Positions 1 to 7,838 of a stretch of DNA of 64,000 bases are shown here, piece after piece. The stretch comes from Hymenobacter sp. BRD128 (GTDB taxonomy: Bacteria; Bacteroidota; Bacteroidia; Cytophagales; Hymenobacteraceae). Made by a program: the position numbers and the translations under genes. A model generated the notes under the pieces. The model saw only the letters and a list, made by a program, of their open reading frames with translations. It was not told the DNA's origin and did not search any database. Location: the NCBI RefSeq assembly GCF_013256625.1, contig NZ_CP053908.1:2852001-2916000 (forward strand), written 5' to 3'. Positions within the stretch are counted from its first letter, which is position 1. Every line of letters starts with the position of its first letter.

Positions 1-61
1 CGCGCTGGGCCACGGCTACCGGTTTTTAAGCTACGGCGATTCGTCGTTGCTTCTACCCTAG
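1..61 (+). CDS. queA: QueA C-terminal end (partial, cut by window edge)
   Basis: Reading frame 2 runs open from the left edge to TAG at 59-61 and gives ALGHGYRFLSYGDSSLLLP. The YRF-(F/L)-SYGD pattern followed by a hydrophobic tail is the characteristic C-terminus of S-adenosylmethionine:tRNA ribosyltransferase-isomerase, which makes the epoxyqueuosine precursor in tRNA. Only about 19 residues are present, so the call rests on this terminal motif alone. Confidence 0.6.
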   Translation, partial: ALGHGYRFLSYGDSSLLLP

Positions 62-190
62 CTGCCGGGCTTTCAGGGGGCTAGAACAGATTTGGCACGG
101 GCTTTGAAGATTTGTGTGCGGCCCCGGCAACTCGCAGCGAATTGCCCCGTACAAGGCCTCGAAAACACCTTTTCCCTTTCTTCTCAAGTC

Positions 191-466
191 ATGAAAAAAG
201 CATTTTTGTTGCTCGCCGCCTGCGCGTTTACTACCGCCGCCATTGCCCAAACTACGCCTACTACCGAAGTAAAAACGCGTGACAACGGCACCAAGAAAGT
301 AGTTACCAAAACCGGCAAAACCGACGTGGGCCAGGCCATCGAAAACACCGCTGATGCTACCAAGAACGTAGCTCACAAAGCTGGCTACAAAATGAAGCGT
401 GGTGCTCATAAAATGGGTGCCAAAGTGAAGCACGGCACCGCTAAAATGGAAGCCAAAACCGAGTAG
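191..466 (+). CDS. Small secreted lysine-rich protein
   Basis: A 91-residue protein. The start at 191 (MKKAFLLLAACAF) is chosen because it begins a clean signal peptide ending near AIAQ; the longer upstream frame has no signal character. The mature part is low-complexity and basic, rich in K, T and A, with repeated KxGxKMK/AHKMGAK-like segments that could form an amphipathic helix. No enzyme motif is visible. Periplasmic or surface location is inferred from the signal peptide. It converges on the small membrane protein at 535-783, sharing the hairpin at 483-520. Function unknown. Confidence 0.7.
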   Translation: MKKAFLLLAACAFTTAAIAQTTPTTEVKTRDNGTKKVVTKTGKTDVGQAIENTADATKNVAHKAGYKMKRGAHKMGAKVKHGTAKMEAKTE

Positions 467-482
467 CTTAACGCTGCTTGGC

Positions 483-520
483 AACAAAAAAGCCCTGGCT
501 TCGGTCAGGGCTTTTTTGTT
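483..520. terminator. Bidirectional intrinsic terminator
   Basis: A perfect 15-bp stem (483-497 with 506-520) has A-rich and T-rich ends around a GCCCTG/CAGGGC core and an 8-nt loop. It lies between the convergent genes ending at 466 (+) and 535 (-), so it can stop both transcripts. Confidence 0.85.
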
Positions 521-534
521 GTCAAGCAGCGCCC

Positions 535-783
535 CTAGTTGCCGGGCGTATCGCCGGTGGGCTTTTCGCGCAGCTCATGCAGCACTCTTTCAACTACGCT
601 CTGGCCAAAAATGCTGACGCCAGCATTAAAAACTGCCAGCGCTGCCGTGCCGGCTGCAATCCAGGTAGCCGGTGGGGCACCATTTTCTTTCCGGGCAGCC
701 GCCCAGCTGATGAGGCAGGCACCCGCGCCAATAGTTATCAGCCCGCCGGGGGCTAGCAGCAGCCATTTTTCTTTGTGTGTCAT
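535..783 (-). CDS. Small two-helix membrane protein, unknown function
   Basis: An 82-residue protein. The start at 783 (MTHKEKW) is preferred over an upstream in-frame one at 831 because it places a charged N-terminus directly before the first membrane helix. Two hydrophobic stretches are visible: about residues 8-30 (LLLAPGGLITIGAG...) and about 40-62 (WIAAGTAALAVFNAG...). A charged KEN segment separates them and a short charged tail follows. No recognised family. Confidence 0.55.
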   Translation of the reverse strand: MTHKEKWLLLAPGGLITIGAGACLISWAAARKENGAPPATWIAAGTAALAVFNAGVSIFGQSVVERVLHELREKPTGDTPGN

Positions 784-1004
784 ACATGCGGTGAGTGAGT
801 AAAGCAGCCAAAGCAGCTGCCCGCTTCCCAATACCTACCGATAATCCGCAGGGTTGTGTAACTTCTTTAGCCAAGCTCGGCTAAAAAACAGACCAGGCCT
901 TGACAATTTAGCTTCCTATCAAATTTTATTCTTTATTAATTACGCGTAAACCCTGTTTTGACGGGTCTTTTAGACTTAATCATATAAAAAATAGCGCTAC
1001 CCCC

Positions 1005-1012
1005 TATCTTCG
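1005..1012 (+). promoter_or_regulatory. Possible -7 element upstream of amt
   Basis: TATCTTCG matches the Bacteroidota -7 consensus TAnnTTTG at all but one position and lies 29 nt before the amt start. The upstream 890-1000 is AT-rich, but no convincing -33 TTG was found at the usual spacing. Confidence 0.4.
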
Positions 1013-1040
1013 CGGAGGTCATTACGTTATTTTATCGAGT

Positions 1041-2357
1041 ATGTCCCGTAAACAACTGCTTGCTCGTCCTTCGCTGGCGGTATTGGTAGTGCTGGCTTTA
1101 TTAGCCGCCTTCCTGCCCCACCACCATCCCGACGCGGCTCCCAACTCTCTGCAAACCGCCGACATCGCCTGGATGCTCGTTTCCACGGCTCTGGTATTGC
1201 TTATGACGCCGGGGCTAGCCTTTTTCTATGGTGGCATGGTGAACAGGGGCAATATCATTTCAACTATGCTCCAAAGCTTTATCTCGCTAGGGGTCATCTC
1301 GTTGCTGTGGTACGTGGTGGGCTTTTCGCTAGCCTTCGGCGACGATATCGGCGGGGTAATCGGCGACCCGCGCACGTTTTTTATGTTTAATAACGTGGGC
1401 ACGGCGCCGCACCCCACGCTGGGCGCCGGGCTGCCACTGGTGCTGTTTGCGGCGTTTCAGCTCAAGTTTGCCATTATTACGCCGGCGCTCATCAGCGGCG
1501 GCTTTGCCGAGCGCATTCGTTTCTGGGGCTACCTGATTTTTATTTGCCTGTTTAGCCTGCTCATCTACTGCCCGCTGGCCCACTGGGCCTGGCACCCGCA
1601 GGGCTTCCTGTTTAAGTGGGGTGTGCTCGACTTTGCGGGCGGCACGGTGGTGCACATTTCGGCGGGCTTTGCGGCGCTGGCGGGCGCGCTAGCCATTGGT
1701 CGCCGCCGGGTGCACCTCGACGGCCACGCCCACACGCCGGTCAATATTCCGTTCGTGATTCTCGGCACGGGTCTGCTATGGTTTGGCTGGTTTGGCTTCA
1801 ATGCCGGCTCGGCGATGGGTGCCAATGCCCAGGCTGTGCAGGCCTTCGTGACCACGCACTTCGCCTCGGCCGCGGCCATGCTAACGTGGATGGTGCTGGA
1901 GGCCGCGCGCGGCCAGCGGCCCTCGGCGATGGGCGCGGCGGTGGGCGCCGTGGTAGGGCTGGTGGCTATTACACCGGCGGCGGGCTACGTGGCCTACGGG
2001 CCGGCTATTGCCATCGGTATTCTGGCCTCGGGCGTGAGTTTCGGGGCCGTTATTCTGAAAAATCGTACTACTCTGGACGACACGCTCGACGTATTTCCGT
2101 GCCACGGCGTGGGCGGCATCGTGGGCATGCTAGCCACTTCGCTTTTTGCGCAGAAGGGTGGCCTTTTCACGGGCGGTGGTCCGACGCTGCTGTATTATCA
2201 CCTGCTCACGCTGGTTGTGGTGGGGGCCTTCACCTTCGGCGGCTCGTGGCTTCTGTACCGGATTACTAACTTTATCGTGCCCATCCGGGTAAATGCCGAG
2301 AACGAAACCCACGGCCTCGACACCAGCCAGCACGGCGAAACCCTGCTGGCCGCCTAA
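1041..2357 (+). CDS. amt: Ammonium transporter, Amt/MEP/Rh family
   Basis: A 438-residue polytopic membrane protein of usual Amt length that conducts ammonium/ammonia into the cell. The N-terminal hydrophobic segment (residues 10-25) may be a signal or first helix. Family landmarks are present: the TPGLAFFYGGM segment, DFAGGTVVHISAG with pore His205, CHGVGGIVGML with the second pore His355, and the terminal GLDTSQHGE that normally binds a PII protein. No glnB/glnK lies beside it here, although amt-PII pairs are common. The next gene starts 35 nt downstream but belongs to an unrelated sugar pathway. Confidence 0.95.
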   Translation: MSRKQLLARPSLAVLVVLALLAAFLPHHHPDAAPNSLQTADIAWMLVSTALVLLMTPGLAFFYGGMVNRGNIISTMLQSFISLGVISLLWYVVGFSLAFGDDIGGVIGDPRTFFMFNNVGTAPHPTLGAGLPLVLFAAFQLKFAIITPALISGGFAERIRFWGYLIFICLFSLLIYCPLAHWAWHPQGFLFKWGVLDFAGGTVVHISAGFAALAGALAIGRRRVHLDGHAHTPVNIPFVILGTGLLWFGWFGFNAGSAMGANAQAVQAFVTTHFASAAAMLTWMVLEAARGQRPSAMGAAVGAVVGLVAITPAAGYVAYGPAIAIGILASGVSFGAVILKNRTTLDDTLDVFPCHGVGGIVGMLATSLFAQKGGLFTGGGPTLLYYHLLTLVVVGAFTFGGSWLLYRITNFIVPIRVNAENETHGLDTSQHGETLLAA

Positions 2358-2392
2358 TACCGCCCGGCAGCCCGCTCGGCGGCCCGCTGCCC

Positions 2393-3087
2393 ATGACCCA
2401 ATTATTTTTTTCGGAATACGACGCCGACCCAACCCTAGCCCCCCGGCCCCTCGCGATAGTGGGCGCCGGGGGCTAGGCCGCGAAATAGCCATCTTGGTAA
2501 CCCAGCTCAACGAGGCTGGTGCCGCCTGGGACCTGCGCGGCTTTTACGACGACCGCCGGCCGGCCACGCCCACCGTGGGTGGCCTCCCCTACCTCGGCAC
2601 CGTGGCCGACCTAAATGCCGTGGCTAGCCCCCTGGCCGTGGCCGTGGCCGTGGGCAGCAGCGCCAGCCGGGCGGCCGTGGTGGCCCGGCTCACCTCAGCG
2701 CAGCTGTCTTTTCCGCCGCTGGTGCACCCCGCAGTGGCGTTGCGACCCGCCCAGCGCGTGGCGCTGGGCGCGGGCTGCCTTATTCAGCGCGGTTGTATCC
2801 TCACCTGCGACATCACGCTGGGCCGCTTTGTGCTGCTCAACCTGGGCTGCACGGTGGGCCACGATGCGGTGCTCGAAGACTTTTGCTCGCTCATGCCCCA
2901 CGCCAACGTGGGCGGCGGCGCGCACCTGGCGGCCGGCGTGTACCTGGGCACCAATGCCACCGTCATTCACCAAGTACGGGTAGGCGCGCAAACCACCGTG
3001 GGGGCCGGCGCCGTAGTTGTGCGTGACCTCCCGGCTGGCTGCACCGCCGTGGGCGTGCCGGCCAAGCCAATTATCAATGAGCAATGA
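2393..3087 (+). pseudogene. NeuD/PglD-type sugar O/N-acetyltransferase, frameshifted
   Basis: If one base is restored, an ATG at 2393 encodes about 231 residues: an N-terminal nucleotide/cofactor-binding segment (AIVGAGG-LGREIA) then a left-handed beta-helix of hexapeptide repeats (about residues 100-220). The latter carries the PglD-like GHDAVLEDF catalytic-His region and HANVGGG. As given, the 2393 frame hits TAG at 2474 directly after GAGG, while GLGREIA continues in the next frame; a sixth G in the G run at 2468-2472 joins them exactly. Such enzymes acetylate UDP-amino sugars or sialic acid. The neighbour at 3233 is the matching aminotransferase, suggesting a bacillosamine-like amino-sugar step. 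Broken gene or sequence error; error is favoured. Confidence 0.75.
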
Positions 3088-3101
3088 GCAATACGTCCGC
3101 T

Positions 3102-3188
3102 ATTGCGAGCCTGCGAAGCAATCTTCCCTTGCCGCTAGGGGTATTACTGCAACGAGGTGAAGGAAAGATTGCTTCGCAGGCTCGCAAT
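3102..3188. repeat. Palindromic element (24-bp perfect arms)
   Basis: Positions 3102-3125 are perfectly complementary to 3165-3188, leaving a 39-nt centre. The arms contain ATTGCGAGCCTGCGAAGCAA, a sequence type that resembles dispersed REP/MITE-like repeats of bacteria. The element sits between the acetyltransferase and aminotransferase genes. The long arms and lack of a T-run argue against a simple terminator. Confidence 0.75.
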
Positions 3189-3232
3189 GACAGCTCCTTG
3201 CAATGGCTCACCACTAATTCATAACCAGTAAG

Positions 3233-4383
3233 TTGGACCGTATCTACCTTTCCCCGCCCCACCTGGGCCGGCACGAGCTCAACTACCTGCACAAAGCGGT
3301 GGAAGACAATTGGGTAGCCCCCGTTGGCCCTAACCTGGACGGCTTCGAGGCCGATATTTGCGCGGCCGTGGGCGTGCCCTACTGCGTGGCGCTAAGCTCG
3401 GGCACCGCGGCGCTGCACCTAGGGCTGCTGCTGCTCGGGGTGGGGCCGGGCGATGAGGTGTTGTGCCCGTCGTTCACCTTCGTGGCTTCGGCCAATGCCA
3501 TCCTGTATTGCGGTGCCACGCCGGTATTCGTTGATAGCGAGGCCGATACCTGGAATATTTGCCCTCAGCGCCTGCGCGAGGCCATCGAAGACCGCCGCCG
3601 GCTGGGCCGCAAGCCTAAAGCCCTGCTCCTGGTGCACCTCTACGGCATGCCGGCCCGGCTGCCCGCGATTCTGGCCCTGGCTCAAGAGTTTGACCTGCCC
3701 ATCCTCGAAGACGCGGCCGAGGCGCTGGGCTCGCAGTGGCAGCACCAGCCGCTAGGGGCTTCGGGCGGGTGGGCGTGTTCTCGTTTAATGGCAATAAGAT
3801 ACTGACTACCAGCGGCGGCGGTGCGCTCGTGACTTACGACCGCGCCCTGGCCGAGCGGGCGCGTTTCCTGGCTAGCCAGGCCAAAGACCCGGCCCCGCAC
3901 TACCAGCACTCGCAGGTGGGTTATAACTACCGCCTCAGCAACCTGCTGGCGGGCATCGGCCGGGGCCAGATGGAGCTGCTACCCGACCGCGTGAAGCGCC
4001 GCCGCGAGATTTTTAACTGGTACAAGGAGCACCTGGCTAGCCTGCCCGGCCTGGCCGTGGCGCCCGCCACCGAGCCGGCCGATAGCTTGTCGAACCGCTG
4101 GCTCACCACCATCCTGCTCGACCCGGCCGAACCGAAGGACGGCGCAAGCCAAACCACTGCCACCCCCGAAACCATCCGCCAGCACCTCGAAACGCGCCGC
4201 ATCGAGAGCCGCCCGCTCTGGAAGCCGCTGCACTTGCAGCCGCTTTTTGCCGGGGCGGCCATGTACGGTGGCGCGGTGTGCGAAGACCTGTTTGCCCGGG
4301 GCCTGTGCCTGCCCAGCGGCACCGCCATGGGCGACGAGGAGCTGCGCCGCGTGGCCAAAGCCCTGCGCGAAGCCCTGGAATAA
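3233..4383 (+). pseudogene. DegT/DnrJ/EryC1-family sugar aminotransferase (PglE-like), frameshifted
   Basis: The restored length is about 383 residues, normal for the family. The TTG start at 3233 (MDRIYLSPPH) fits the usual N-terminus, and no in-frame ATG precedes it. Motifs: SSGTAALHLGL, the PLP-binding Asp in EDAAEALGS, and the PLP-lysine segment FSFNGNKILTTSGGG, with a typical C-terminal domain. The first two come from different frames: frame one reaches LGAS near 3760, and the lysine half continues one frame over from about 3763. One missing base between 3758 and 3770 explains this; an extra T would give LGAFGRVGVFSF, the family pattern. It transfers an amino group to a UDP-4-keto sugar using PLP, paired with the upstream acetyltransferase. 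Sequence error is likelier than true loss. Confidence 0.8.
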
Positions 4384-4414
4384 GTAAAAATAATAAACAA
4401 GCGTTAATAAAAAA

Positions 4415-4495
4415 CGTCCTGCTGAGCGCAAACGGCGCATCGCTGTCAAATCTCGTTCAACGAGTAGCGATGCGCCGTTTGCGTTCAGCAGGACG
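4415..4495. repeat. Palindromic element (30-bp arms)
   Basis: 4415-4444 pairs with 4466-4495 at 29 of 30 positions, the exception being a G-T wobble, around a 21-nt loop. The arm sequence (CGTCCTGCTGAGCGCAAACG...) is unrelated to the palindrome at 3102. It sits between the convergent aminotransferase and alkaline phosphatase genes, so it may also stop transcription. Confidence 0.75.
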
Positions 4496-4526
4496 CTCTG
4501 CCTGCTAGCCGTTAAGCTTTTACGAT

Positions 4527-6590
4527 TTAGAGCTTAATGGTTTTCTTAGAGATTACCTGGCCATCGATTGTGACCGTGGCCACGTAGAGGCCCGGCTTCA
4601 GGTGCGTGCCATCGACTGGCAGCACGTGCGCGCCGGTAGCGAAGCGCTGGCCAGCTACTACGGTCTGCACTCTTTGGCCCATCTCGTTGAATAGCTCTAC
4701 CGTAACGGAGCCCGCTGCGGGCAGGGTGAAATTAACCTGAAACTGATTCTCGAACGGCACTGGGCTGAGGTGGAAGGCGTCGACAGTGGCAGCAGGAAGG
4801 TTGCCCCGCACGTTGAGAGTAGTAGCAAACGTGCTCAGCTTCAAGAAATCAGCCATTACGGGGGTCAGGGAAGTATTGTCGAGCAAGCCTCTGCCGGTAA
4901 ACTGCGCAGCATGCGTACCGGTATTATCGTCAGCGCCCACCCACACGTCCTGGGGGGTGTGGTTGCCGGCCGTGCCCGACTGGTTGGTGCTGTTGCCATT
5001 GGTAAGCGGGTTAGAAGCATAGGCAACTACGATGCGCTTACCGGTAGCCGAAGCAGGCGTAGGATAGTCCTTGCCCTGGAAGCTGGTCAGCACGTAGTCG
5101 GGAAACCAACCGTTGGCACCGCCATCACCCCGCACCAGGTTGGTTGGCGTAGCATAGCCAGCCTCGGCAGGCACAGATTTGGTAATTGCCCCGGCGTAGG
5201 TACGGATTTTGGTGCCATTCTTCGAGAAGTCGGCTTCATCGTGCAGGCCTGTCACGGCAAAGCCGCCGCACTCGTGGTCCGAAGTCGAGAGCAGCAGCGT
5301 ATGGCCGTTGGCAGGCGTATTCAGCAGGTTACGACCTTCGGCAACGGCGTAGTCGAACGCCATTACTTCTTTAATCATGTAGTCGGAGCCGTATACGTTA
5401 GCAGTACGGGGCGTGGTGGGCGTGGCCCCTACCCCAGTGTCGCCATTTCCTACGTAAGTAGGCTTGTCGGCGTCAACCACAAACTGGTTGGTGGTACCCG
5501 AGCCGGCTACTACTGAAATACCACCGGTATTGGAGTGCTCCAGGTGGTCGATGCGGCCGGCCTCTACCATCAGGAAAAAGCCTTTGCCATTGCTTTTGGC
5601 TTTCAGGACCTGAATGGCGATGTTGGTCATATCGGCCAGCGAGGGCTCCCAGTTGGCATTGGTCTGGCGGTCTTGCTCGTAATTGACGTGCGAGGCGTTG
5701 AACAAGCCGAGCAGCTTCTTGCCGCCCACGCCGTACTGGGAAATGTTATTGGCCACGTTTAGCAGCGCGTCGCGGCTGTTCACGTAGCTGTAGCCGCGCT
5801 GGTCAACCGCGTATTTTACCAGGTCTACATCGTCGGCACGGGTACCTTTCAGAGTCACGGCTGTGCCGGCGGCATTCATAACCGGGTTGCCGGCGGCATC
5901 CACTACTGCATTATAAGTACTGGCCGCATTTTTGGGGAGGAAGTGGCGGGCCCCGCCACCCAGCAATACATCCAGTTCCACCCCGACTTTAGTGCTGGGC
6001 AGCTGCCAGTCGCGGGCAGCCTGGTACTGGTAAGAAGCCGTGGGGCTGCTGTTAAAAATTGCTTCGTACTGGGCCTCGCTCGAAGCAATGTACTGAGCGG
6101 AGATATAATCTTCCAGGTCGCGGTACCAGATGTGGCTGGCGAAGGCTGCCGGGGTGGCGTGCGTCACGCGGGTAGTTGTTACTAGGCCCACTGCATAGCC
6201 CTGCTTTTTAGCCGCTTCCAGGATGGTTTCGAGCGGAGCGCCGGTCGAAGCGTTCAGCGCAAGCACCTCGTTGTCCTGCTTTCCGGGCTTACCACAGGCA
6301 TATACCGACGCCCCAGGAGCCGAGTCGGTAATCCAGGAATTGAGGGAGTGCGTCGTAACCGTGGTATTATACTTGAGCTTGTCAAGGTTAAGAATTTGAA
6401 AGCCCGCATCGGTGGTATAGCGCTTGCCATCGCGCCCCTGCCCCATGGCCATACGGGTAGCTGTTTTGGGAGCCAGCCCAAACCCGTCGCCGATATAGAG
6501 AATGACGTTGTTGTTAGTAGCCTGCGCGTGTACTTCCGGCCCAAAGGCGGTGAGCAGCAGGCTGCCAGCGAGTAAAAATCTGAGGTTCAT
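4527..6590 (-). CDS. Secreted alkaline phosphatase with T9SS sorting domain
   Basis: A 687-residue protein. A signal peptide (residues 1-22, ending VHAQA) is followed by an alkaline phosphatase fold: metal Asp35 in YIGDGFG, the TDSA nucleophile segment with Ser90, VEAGRIDHLEHSN and STSDHECGG metal ligands. The last about 80 residues form a type A T9SS C-terminal domain (PVPFENQFQVNF..., LFNEMGQRVQTV, LKPGLYVATV), so the enzyme is probably exported across the outer membrane and anchored or released at the surface. It hydrolyses phosphomonoesters to supply phosphate. Longer than E. coli PhoA because of inserts and the sorting domain. It stands alone between convergent and divergent neighbours. 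Confidence 0.93.
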   Translation of the reverse strand: MNLRFLLAGSLLLTAFGPEVHAQATNNNVILYIGDGFGLAPKTATRMAMGQGRDGKRYTTDAGFQILNLDKLKYNTTVTTHSLNSWITDSAPGASVYACGKPGKQDNEVLALNASTGAPLETILEAAKKQGYAVGLVTTTRVTHATPAAFASHIWYRDLEDYISAQYIASSEAQYEAIFNSSPTASYQYQAARDWQLPSTKVGVELDVLLGGGARHFLPKNAASTYNAVVDAAGNPVMNAAGTAVTLKGTRADDVDLVKYAVDQRGYSYVNSRDALLNVANNISQYGVGGKKLLGLFNASHVNYEQDRQTNANWEPSLADMTNIAIQVLKAKSNGKGFFLMVEAGRIDHLEHSNTGGISVVAGSGTTNQFVVDADKPTYVGNGDTGVGATPTTPRTANVYGSDYMIKEVMAFDYAVAEGRNLLNTPANGHTLLLSTSDHECGGFAVTGLHDEADFSKNGTKIRTYAGAITKSVPAEAGYATPTNLVRGDGGANGWFPDYVLTSFQGKDYPTPASATGKRIVVAYASNPLTNGNSTNQSGTAGNHTPQDVWVGADDNTGTHAAQFTGRGLLDNTSLTPVMADFLKLSTFATTLNVRGNLPAATVDAFHLSPVPFENQFQVNFTLPAAGSVTVELFNEMGQRVQTVVAGQRFATGAHVLPVDGTHLKPGLYVATVTIDGQVISKKTIKL

Positions 6591-6751
6591 ATTTGATGAA
6601 AAAGGGGGGAAAGGATGTCGCTAAACAGGACGCAAAGCTTGCCTTTTTACATGATAAAATCATTACCCGTTCATCACCCATTCATTATTAAACCAAATCC
6701 TAAGCAGCATTCCTTAACCATTTTTTAACCGCTATCCTTTTTCAGCAGGCT

Positions 6752-6759
6752 TACTTTTG
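6752..6759 (+). promoter_or_regulatory. Candidate -7 element for the propeller gene
   Basis: TACTTTTG is an exact TAnnTTTG match 33 nt before the ATG at 6792. No clear TTG lies 19-21 nt upstream, so only half the promoter is supported. Confidence 0.5.
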
Positions 6760-6791
6760 CTAATCTTTCTACCCCTGTTTAATTGCTTGAC

Positions 6792-7838
6792 ATGCTTCCC
6801 CGACTATCCTCTGCTTGCGGCTTATTGCGGGGCTCCATTTTAGTGCTGCTGTTGCTGCTGCAAGGACTACGCGGCGCCGGCCTGCAAGCCCGCCCCCGGC
6901 CCCACTATGCCCTCGAAGGCCACGAGCCGCCGGTGGCCCTGCTGCACACGGGCAAAGCAACCTTCGTAGTAACTGCTCACGGCGTGTGGCAGCTTGAAGG
7001 AAAAGCATTTGTGCGCAAATACCAGAGTACTGCCCAGGTGCAGTGTGCCGCGGCCGCCGACACGGTGCTCTGGCTGGGCACCCGGCAAGGAGTGGTGGCA
7101 CTGGGGGCCCGGCGCTTCAACGCCCGCCCGCTGGCGTTGCCCACGGCTGCGCCGGCCGGCAATATCACGGCGCTGTTTCTTGATAAGCAAGGGGCGCTCT
7201 GGGTGGGCGCCGACGGCCAGGGCGTGTTTCACCAAAACCCCGATGGCAGCTTAAGGCAGGAACTACTCACCCCGTCGATTAACGACGGGGCCGTAACAAA
7301 CGATAGCTCAATCTGGATAGCTACTAACATCGGCCTGAGCCGTAAGCACGGCCCAACCTGGACACGCTACAATGAGGAAGGGGTGGCCAACCAAGAAATT
7401 CCCGACAATATCGTCAACAAGCTGCTGCCCGATAATGCGGGTAATCTCTGGGTACTTATGTCGGACGCTATTTCTGTATTTGAAAGGGTAGGGCATTCTG
7501 AGAGCCAGGGAGAACTGCCCACCGTAAAATTTCTGGGCCAGCCCGGCAACGATGTTCTCGGCGTAGTGTACTTGCGAGGCGAAGGACACCTTTTTGCCAC
7601 TTCCCAGGGCCTGCTGCTGCTGCCCGCGGCCCCGGCTATCAGCTTTGCGCCAGCCACCGGCACCGACCAGATTGTTGCCAAGCAGCTACTACAGCCCGTC
7701 GCTACCCCGGCCGGCCGGCCCGTACTCGCACAACTCGATGCCCAGCAGAACCTCTGGCTCGTGAGTGCCGACGCCGTGCGCGTGCTCGCGCCGAAAGAAG
7801 TGCACCAGCTGCTACACGCACCAACTCCCACCCTCTAA
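6792..7838 (+). CDS. Secreted two-component-regulator-type beta-propeller protein
   Basis: A 348-residue protein. The ATG at 6792 (MLPRLSSACG) is chosen over an upstream TTG because it starts a signal-like segment (residues 8-28). The body contains repeats typical of two-component regulator propeller domains: ITALFLDKQGALWVGADGQGVF, DSSIWIATNIGLSRKH, NIVNKLLPDNAGNLWVL and LDAQQNLWLVSADAV. This is the sensor half seen in hybrid two-component proteins, but no kinase, coiled coil or DNA-binding part is fused, so it would act as a free extracytoplasmic sensor or scaffold. Its stop overlaps the stop of the kinase gene on the other strand (tail-to-tail). Confidence 0.75.
   Translation: MLPRLSSACGLLRGSILVLLLLLQGLRGAGLQARPRPHYALEGHEPPVALLHTGKATFVVTAHGVWQLEGKAFVRKYQSTAQVQCAAAADTVLWLGTRQGVVALGARRFNARPLALPTAAPAGNITALFLDKQGALWVGADGQGVFHQNPDGSLRQELLTPSINDGAVTNDSSIWIATNIGLSRKHGPTWTRYNEEGVANQEIPDNIVNKLLPDNAGNLWVLMSDAISVFERVGHSESQGELPTVKFLGQPGNDVLGVVYLRGEGHLFATSQGLLLLPAAPAISFAPATGTDQIVAKQLLQPVATPAGRPVLAQLDAQQNLWLVSADAVRVLAPKEVHQLLHAPTPTL

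Noticed and set aside
53..487. 144-residue open frame opposite the small secreted protein
   Set aside because: Composition is a mirror of the plus-strand gene, which has a good signal peptide and terminator; the minus frame has no supporting motif.
2293..2392. Longer acetyltransferase start at 2293 overlapping amt
   Set aside because: Its N-terminus is a Pro/Arg-rich shadow of the amt end; the ATG at 2393 gives the family's N-terminal AIVGAGG once the frameshift is allowed for.
3102..3188. Palindrome as an ordinary terminator or as a CRISPR remnant
   Set aside because: No T-run and a 39-nt centre; no regularly spaced direct repeats occur anywhere in the window.
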